NCBI RefSeq assembly: GCF_020055635.1 | Contig: NZ_JAIPUT010000044.1 | Location: forward strand, 1 to 38,806 | Length of the DNA stretch: 38,806 nt | Source of the DNA: Marivita sp. | GTDB taxonomy: Bacteria; Pseudomonadota; Alphaproteobacteria; Rhodobacterales; Rhodobacteraceae | Direction: 5' to 3' | Shown: positions 34,419 to 38,806 of the stretch, in pieces | How positions within the stretch are numbered: position 1 is the first letter of the stretch | Layout: each line of letters begins with the position of its first letter | The notes under the pieces: generated by a model | The model's input: only the letters and a program-made list of their open reading frames with translations | Databases searched by the model: none | Told to the model about the DNA's origin: nothing | Position numbers and translations under genes: made by a program

Positions 34419-35768
34419 TCAGTTCTGAAGGTAGACTTCCATGCTGTCATCCAGCGCGTCTTTCCAGGGCGTGTGGTGGACCGGCGCCATGGTGCCCGTG
34501 ATGACCGATTTATAGCTGTTGTTGCGGAACGCCATGATGTCCTGTCCCTTGTGCCCCTTCCATTCGTAGAAGGCCTGGCACGCGCCGTCGATGTCAAAGC
34601 TGGGATAGTCGGTTTCGGCCACCAGTTCCTGCACGTAGTCGGCCTGGTAGCGGATGGCGTATTTCACATCGTCGCTTGCTTCTTCCCGGTCCTCGCGCTC
34701 TTTCACATCGGCCAGCATGTCGTCTTTGGAGATCGCGGAAAGGTCGATCTTGCCCATGATCGCGTCCCGCACCCACCAGGCCTGGGCATCGAACATGTTG
34801 AAGGTGAACCACTGATCCTGCATGCCGAGATAGAACATCTTGGGATTGTGAACGAAAGCGACGCCTTTGTAGAGATCCGCCGAGGCAAGCCGGTTGGCGG
34901 TCTTGAGGCGCAGGTCGTCCGGCAGGAAATTGAAGAAATGCTTGTAGCCGGTGCACAGGATGATCGCGTCGACCTCGCGGCTGGTGCCGTCGCAAAAATG
35001 CACCGTATTCCCGTCGACGCGTTGCATCGCGGGTTTTTCGTCCCAGTTGTCCGGCCACTTGAAGCCCATCGGCGCTGTGCGATAGCAGGACGTGATCGAC
35101 TTGGCACCATATTTCCAGCACTGTGAACCGATGTCTTCGGCCGAGTAGGACGAGCCGACGACAAGGATGTCCTTGCCTGCGAATTCGCGCGCATCGCGGA
35201 AATCATGTGCATGCACAAGCCGGCCGTTGAAGTTTTCGAAGCCTTCGTAATAGGGCACGTTCGGCGTTGAAAAATGCCCAGACGCGCAGATGACGTGATC
35301 GAACTCTTCCGAATAGGCGCTGTCCCTGTCGTGGTCGTGCACGGTGACGGTGAACATGCCGCGCGCCTCGTCATAGGTGACCCAGCGCACGGCGGTGTTG
35401 AAGCGGATCAGATCGCGGACCTTGGCCTTGATGACACGACCCTCGATATAGTCGAAAAGCACGGCGCGCGGCGGGTAGGAGGCGATCTGTTTGCCGAAAT
35501 GCTCTTCGAAGGAGTAGTCGGCGAATTCGAGCCCTTCCTTGGGGCCGTTCGACCACAGATAGCGGTACATCGAGCAATGCACCGGTTCGCCGTTTTCATC
35601 CAGCCCGGTGCGCCAGGTGTAATTCCAAAGCCCACCCCAGTTGTTCTGCTTTTCGAAGCACACGATCTCGGGGATGTCTTCGCCTTTTTCCCTGGCGGAC
35701 TGAAATGCGCGAAGCTGTGCAAGGCCCGATGGTCCCGCACCGATGATCGCCACTCGTTTTGAGGCCAT
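34419..35768 (-). CDS. tmm: Trimethylamine monooxygenase
   Basis: A flavin- and NADPH-dependent enzyme that oxidises trimethylamine to its N-oxide, common in marine Roseobacters. At 449 residues it has the usual length. Seen are the FAD motif IIGAGPSG (8-15), the flavin monooxygenase signature F180-x-G-x3-H186-x3-F190, the NADPH motif [10 protein letters not shown] (203-212) and the ILCTGYKHF region. The start is ATG 35768, with AAAGGAG eight bases upstream. Its promoter region carries a TTGACA box and the 14-bp palindrome shared with amtB. The TMAO importer (tmoXVW) and demethylase (tdm) are not in the window. The ammonium finally released would suit AmtB and GdhA. Confidence 0.93.
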   Translation of the reverse strand: MASKRVAIIGAGPSGLAQLRAFQSAREKGEDIPEIVCFEKQNNWGGLWNYTWRTGLDENGEPVHCSMYRYLWSNGPKEGLEFADYSFEEHFGKQIASYPPRAVLFDYIEGRVIKAKVRDLIRFNTAVRWVTYDEARGMFTVTVHDHDRDSAYSEEFDHVICASGHFSTPNVPYYEGFENFNGRLVHAHDFRDAREFAGKDILVVGSSYSAEDIGSQCWKYGAKSITSCYRTAPMGFKWPDNWDEKPAMQRVDGNTVHFCDGTSREVDAIILCTGYKHFFNFLPDDLRLKTANRLASADLYKGVAFVHNPKMFYLGMQDQWFTFNMFDAQAWWVRDAIMGKIDLSAISKDDMLADVKEREDREEASDDVKYAIRYQADYVQELVAETDYPSFDIDGACQAFYEWKGHKGQDIMAFRNNSYKSVITGTMAPVHHTPWKDALDDSMEVYLQN

Positions 35769-35805
35769 GACTTTACTCCTTTACTGAGCGAGTGAAATTG
35801 GTTCT

Positions 35806-35821
35806 TTTGGTCCAAACCAAA
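35806..35821. promoter_or_regulatory. Candidate operator upstream of tmm
   Basis: TTTGGT-CCAA-ACCAAA is a perfect 6+6 inverted repeat. Its core, TTGGTCCAAACCAA (35807-35820), is identical to the site before amtB. It sits directly downstream of the likely -10 box of tmm, where a bound repressor would block initiation. Confidence 0.65.
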
Positions 35822-35849
35822 TGTCACCTTTGGTTCCGCGCGCTGTCAA
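35821..35849 (-). promoter_or_regulatory. Likely tmm promoter
   Basis: On the minus strand a perfect -35 box TTGACA (35849-35844) is followed after 17 bases by TGACAT (35826-35821), a weak -10 box. The start site would fall inside the shared palindrome. Confidence 0.45.
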
Positions 35850-35934
35850 TGAATTTTCACCTCAGGGATAAATTTTCTCCCCGGTTAAAGTTGTTGCTGC
35901 TTTGATTTTGGTCTTGCCGTTGGTAGGAATTGGT

Positions 35935-37236
35935 ATGCTCACCTCAAGTTTCGCGCATCGCATGGCCGTTACATCGCTGTTTCCGAACAATCATGTCGGG
36001 ATGAGCGAGCCCATCAAGATTGGATTTCTTGCGCCGCTGACCGGTCCGGTCAGTTCCTGGGGGCTGCCCGGTCTGAATGGCTGTCGTCTCTGGGAAGACT
36101 GGTTGAACCGGGCCGGAGGCATCCTGATCAGCGGGCGGCGCTATCCGGTTCGGATCGTTCCGTTCGATTGCGGTTATGACCCCAAGCGCGCCGTCGAGGG
36201 TGCGCGTCACCTCGTGCTGACCGAACAGGTCAAGCTGCTGATGATGCTGGGCGGCGACAGTTTCACGCCGCTCAGGGGGTTCCTGACCGAGAACAAGGTG
36301 CTGACATCAACGCTCCTGCCCAGCGATCTGTCGCCGGACACCCGCTATCTGATCGCACCCTCCGAGGTGCACCCGATCTACAACGTGACCGGTGTCGACT
36401 GGATCGCCCGCAATCGCCCCGAACTCAGACGGGTGGCGCTGTGCAGTCAGAAGGATGCGCTCGGCCTGCCATCCATCGCCACCTACCGCGCCGCGAGCGC
36501 GGCTGCGGGCCTGAGTGTCGTCAAGGAAGTTCAATATGCGCCCGACACAACCGACATCGCGTCGATTGTGCAGCCGATGCTGGATGCGAAGCCGGACATC
36601 CTGTGCTGGTGCACGAGCTACACTCCGCAGGTCCACGCGATGACGGAATACGCCTTTGCCCAGGGGTTCAAGGGCCAGATCCTGTCCTGCACGCTCGACA
36701 ATTATCAACGGCTGGTCAGACGAACCTCTGAGCAGTTCATGCAGGGAACGATCTTTCAGTTTCCCGATTTCGATGATCCGAAACTTGCCCGCAAGGCGTT
36801 CTTTTTCAACCGGCCCAGCACGTTCTTCAAGGAATACAACGCAATTTACCCTGACAGTTGGAGCGCGGTGAGCTGGGAATATGTGGCGATACTCGACATC
36901 TGGCATGCGGCTGTCGAAAAGGTGTCGTCGGTCCACCCCGTTTCGGTCATGGCCACGATGAAGCAGATGGACCCGGTGACCCATGCCTTCGGTCCCGCGC
37001 GATGGTGGGGGGAATCGTTCTTCGGCATCGACAACGCGCTCATCGGCGACTGGCCGGTTGTCGAACTTCAAGAGGGTCGGGCGCGGATCGTGGAGTTCGG
37101 CTCGATCCCGGATTGGCTGGACCAGCACGAGGCGCTCCTGCGGGATCACATGCGGCGCGTCGGACAGCTCTGGCAACAGCGCATCGAGACCGGAGCGCGC
37201 CCGGCTGGTCCGGCGACGCGGGACCTTGTCAGCTGA
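35935..37236 (+). CDS. Orphan Leu/Ile/Val-binding-protein-like receptor, possibly cytoplasmic
   Basis: A 433-residue type I periplasmic-binding-fold protein (from about residue 26: IKIGFLAPLTGPVSSWG, then RAVEGARHLV and a long second lobe to about 415) of the branched-chain amino acid/amide/urea receptor family. No permease or ATPase genes adjoin it. The N-terminus shows no clear signal peptide. The ATG at 35935, with AGGA upstream, gives a short polar lead (MLTSSFAHRMAVTSLFPNNH), and the ATG at 36001 would start directly at the fold. A TTG at 35902 would add a hydrophobic stretch that could act as a signal. If cytoplasmic, it could be a ligand sensor like AmiC. Divergent from tmm and convergent with the GntR gene. 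Confidence 0.78.
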   Translation: MLTSSFAHRMAVTSLFPNNHVGMSEPIKIGFLAPLTGPVSSWGLPGLNGCRLWEDWLNRAGGILISGRRYPVRIVPFDCGYDPKRAVEGARHLVLTEQVKLLMMLGGDSFTPLRGFLTENKVLTSTLLPSDLSPDTRYLIAPSEVHPIYNVTGVDWIARNRPELRRVALCSQKDALGLPSIATYRAASAAAGLSVVKEVQYAPDTTDIASIVQPMLDAKPDILCWCTSYTPQVHAMTEYAFAQGFKGQILSCTLDNYQRLVRRTSEQFMQGTIFQFPDFDDPKLARKAFFFNRPSTFFKEYNAIYPDSWSAVSWEYVAILDIWHAAVEKVSSVHPVSVMATMKQMDPVTHAFGPARWWGESFFGIDNALIGDWPVVELQEGRARIVEFGSIPDWLDQHEALLRDHMRRVGQLWQQRIETGARPAGPATRDLVS

Positions 37237-37242
37237 TCGCGG

Positions 37243-37962
37243 TCATCCGCTGTGCAGGAAGAGTTTCTGCTCTTCGACAAGATGAAGTTTGGTGATCTCC
37301 ACCGCCGCCTCGACATCGCGGGTGGCGATGGCGTTGAACAGCGAGTTGAACCGCGTCTGGTAGTCCTGGATGCGATCGGGTGTCAGGTGCTTGCGCATCA
37401 ACGCGGTTCGAAAACTCTGTCGGCAGACTTCGATCGTCAACTCGTAGCAGGCTTCCAGCAGCGGATTTCGCGTTGCCTTGGCGATGCTGCGGTAGAATTC
37501 TTCCTCGCAGCGCGTGAAGTCGTCGATATCGGTGCGCACGGCCTCGATACGCACGACAATCCGCGCCAGGGCCTCCAGTTCCCGGGGTGTCATGTTCATG
37601 ACGGCAAGCCGGATCATCTCGGGTTCGATGATGGACCGGACGATGAGGTGATCCAGCGGGCTTGTCCGTTCGCCAAGCGATCCGGGAACAGGTGGCTCCC
37701 TGCGGCTCGACCGGTCGGTTACAAAGCTTCCGCTGCCTTGGCGTCGCCGGATCATGGCCCGGTGCTCCAGCACGTCCAGCGCCTCGCGGACCGTGTTGCG
37801 CGACACACCAAGCTTGGCCGCCAGCGCCCGTTCGCTGGGCAAACGCGAATCCGGTGGATAATGGCCGGACTGAATCTGGGCGTACAGGGTGTCCACGACA
37901 AGACGCACGGTTTCGCCCAATGCATGGCTGATGCCAGTGTCTGCGGTCGCCGTTCTTGTCAT
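37243..37962 (-). CDS. FadR-family (GntR/FCD) transcriptional regulator
   Basis: A 239-residue repressor-type protein: winged helix (about 15-78, with SRLPSERALAAKLGVSRNTVREAL) and FCD domain. Unlike the apiose regulator, the usual metal ligands look altered: D-x3-H is EEEFY, and the middle histidine position reads RFNSLFNAI; only the late histidine (KLHL) remains. The ligand pocket may therefore work without metal, as in fatty-acid-binding FadR. It is convergent with the binding-protein gene (6-bp gap). It is the best candidate to read the shared TTGGT-N4-ACCAA sites before amtB and tmm; no copy was seen before its own start. Confidence 0.85.
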   Translation of the reverse strand: MTRTATADTGISHALGETVRLVVDTLYAQIQSGHYPPDSRLPSERALAAKLGVSRNTVREALDVLEHRAMIRRRQGSGSFVTDRSSRREPPVPGSLGERTSPLDHLIVRSIIEPEMIRLAVMNMTPRELEALARIVVRIEAVRTDIDDFTRCEEEFYRSIAKATRNPLLEACYELTIEVCRQSFRTALMRKHLTPDRIQDYQTRFNSLFNAIATRDVEAAVEITKLHLVEEQKLFLHSG

Positions 37963-38325
37963 CGTCGCTCAGTTCCTGCAAGGCGAAGTGGGAACATAGG
38001 TCATCGGATATGCCTGGGCAATCATCAAGCCGGTCAGAGCCACCCGGCGCGGCACGTGCCAGACGGGCCCGGCGCGGCTTGCAGGGAGCGACAGAGCGCA
38101 AAGCGCTACGAAACCGGCCGGAAGTTTCCTAAGCGCGACACACCCGGTCAGACCCTGCGCTTTGGATAAAAAATTAATTTTTTTATGGGTTTAAGGAGTG
38201 GTTTCTGCGCGTCCGGGGGCGCGTCGAAAGGAAAAGCACGCAGATAATCTGCATTGACCCTTAGGAATAAAAATTGATTATAGGGAATATAACGACGCAT
38301 CTGAGGATCCGTGGGGAATCGGCGA
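37963..38325. other. 363-bp divergent gap between GntR gene and FdsG/NuoE-like gene
   Basis: The left part is GC-rich with no gene seen. From about 38160 it is AT-rich. TTATA-N5-TATAA (38278-38292) is a perfect small palindrome 33 bases before the next start, and TTGACC (38254-38259) with GATTAT (38276-38281) could be a promoter. LysR-type control is common for formate dehydrogenase operons, so the palindrome may be such a site. Confidence 0.4.
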
Positions 38326-38806
38326 ATGGCATTGGACGAACGCAAGGGTGTGTGGAAATCCGGACGGGGCAAGGGGCGCAAGACGCCCAAGGGCCGTCAA
38401 TACACCGACGCGGCGCTGGCCGAGGTGCGGGCGCTGCTGGGCGACCGGCCGCGCCGGCGGGATCTGCTGATCGAATTCCTGCACCTGGTCCAGGACGCGC
38501 ATGGCCATCTGAGCGCCGATCATCTGCGCGCGCTGGCCGAAGAGATGCGGCTGAGCATGGCCGAGGTCTACGAGGTCGCCACCTTCTACGCGCATTTCGA
38601 CGTGGTGAAAGAGGGCGAGACCCCGCCGCCCGCGCTGACCATCCGGGTCTGCGATTCGCTCTCCTGCGAACTGGCAGGCGCGCAGGCGCTGCAACAGGCG
38701 CTGGAGGATGGGCTTGATCCGACGGCGGTGCGCGTCCTGCGCGCCCCCTGCATGGGCCGCTGCGACACCGCGCCGGTGCTGGAACTGGGCCACAACCATA
38801 TCGACC
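38326..38806 (+). CDS. FdsG/NuoE-like [2Fe-2S] subunit, probably of NAD-linked formate dehydrogenase (cut by window edge)
   Basis: The frame from ATG 38326 stays open to the right edge (160 codons). It matches the 24-kDa thioredoxin-like subunit: helical part LLIEFLHLVQDAHGHLSADH and MAEVYEVATFYAHFDVV, then the four cluster cysteines C109-x4-C114 and C142-x3-C146 (RVCDSLSCE, APCMGRCDTAP). The basic start (WKSGRGKGRKTPKGRQYT) is not typical of complex I NuoE. It suggests a soluble NAD-reducing formate dehydrogenase, where this domain may be separate (FdsG) or fused to the FMN-binding beta subunit. GGGGA precedes the start. Formate oxidation would fit C1 units released from methylated amines. 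Confidence 0.78.
   Translation, partial: MALDERKGVWKSGRGKGRKTPKGRQYTDAALAEVRALLGDRPRRRDLLIEFLHLVQDAHGHLSADHLRALAEEMRLSMAEVYEVATFYAHFDVVKEGETPPPALTIRVCDSLSCELAGAQALQQALEDGLDPTAVRVLRAPCMGRCDTAPVLELGHNHID

Noticed and set aside
1-38806. CRISPR array, tRNA, rRNA, riboswitch or prophage
   Set aside because: I looked for regularly spaced repeats, tRNA-like cloverleaf ends, rRNA blocks and phage genes, and saw none. This was by eye; a covariance-model search would be decisive.

Overview
The window reads as a chromosomal segment of a high-GC alphaproteobacterium, most likely a marine Rhodobacterales/Roseobacter-type organism. This rests on a recognisable trimethylamine monooxygenase, a zur-znuCB/znuA locus, an HWE-type histidine kinase, CUT1 sugar ABC genes and the start of an FdsG/NuoE-type subunit. 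No rRNA, tRNA, CRISPR array or phage genes were seen.

Layout. (1) 1-164: 5' end of an IS5-family transposase that runs off the left edge. (2) 348-7682: what looks like a complete D-apiose breakdown locus. It holds apnO (oxidoisomerase), apsD (dehydrogenase), apnL (lactonase), a FadR/FCD regulator, oiaK (DUF1537 kinase) and oiaX (RuBisCO-like decarboxylase). A shared motif, TGGTAT-N6-ATAAT, lies in front of both oiaK and apnO and probably ties the two transcripts to one regulator. (3) 7964-11501: a stand-alone receiver-domain protein, tail to tail with a 1054-residue CheB-CheR-PAS-HWE sensor kinase. (4) 11835-14998: zinc uptake, with zur-znuC-znuB on the minus strand and znuA divergent. (5) 15119-24253: one minus-strand run of regulator, Gfo/Idh/MocA oxidoreductase, PHP-type metallohydrolase, solute-binding protein, two permeases, ATPase and SIS isomerase. 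It looks like a transport-plus-catabolism operon for a sugar derivative I cannot identify, with no kinase in it. (6) 24427-29207: gdhA and two acetolactate-synthase-type ThDP enzymes. (7) 29386-32323: a tightly overlapping trio of PLP lyase, M24 hydrolase and Asp/Glu-racemase-type enzyme, resembling part of the hydroxyectoine (Eut/Doe) pathway. (8) 32646-37962: an unusual Amt transporter with a 58-residue membrane protein, tmm, an orphan binding protein and a FadR/FCD regulator. amtB and tmm share an identical 14-bp palindromic site, which suggests one methylamine/ammonium regulon. (9) 38326-end: start of an FdsG/NuoE-like [2Fe-2S] subunit.

Together the genes describe a generalist that takes up plant- and algae-derived carbon (apiose, an unknown sugar derivative) and reduced nitrogen (trimethylamine, ammonium). 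GdhA would fix the ammonium, and an NAD-linked formate dehydrogenase (if that is what the last gene encodes) would oxidise C1 residues. The parts I find least explained are the 15-24 kb sugar-derivative operon, the amtB/58-aa/tmm regulon with its shared operator, and the EutB/EutD/EutA-like trio.
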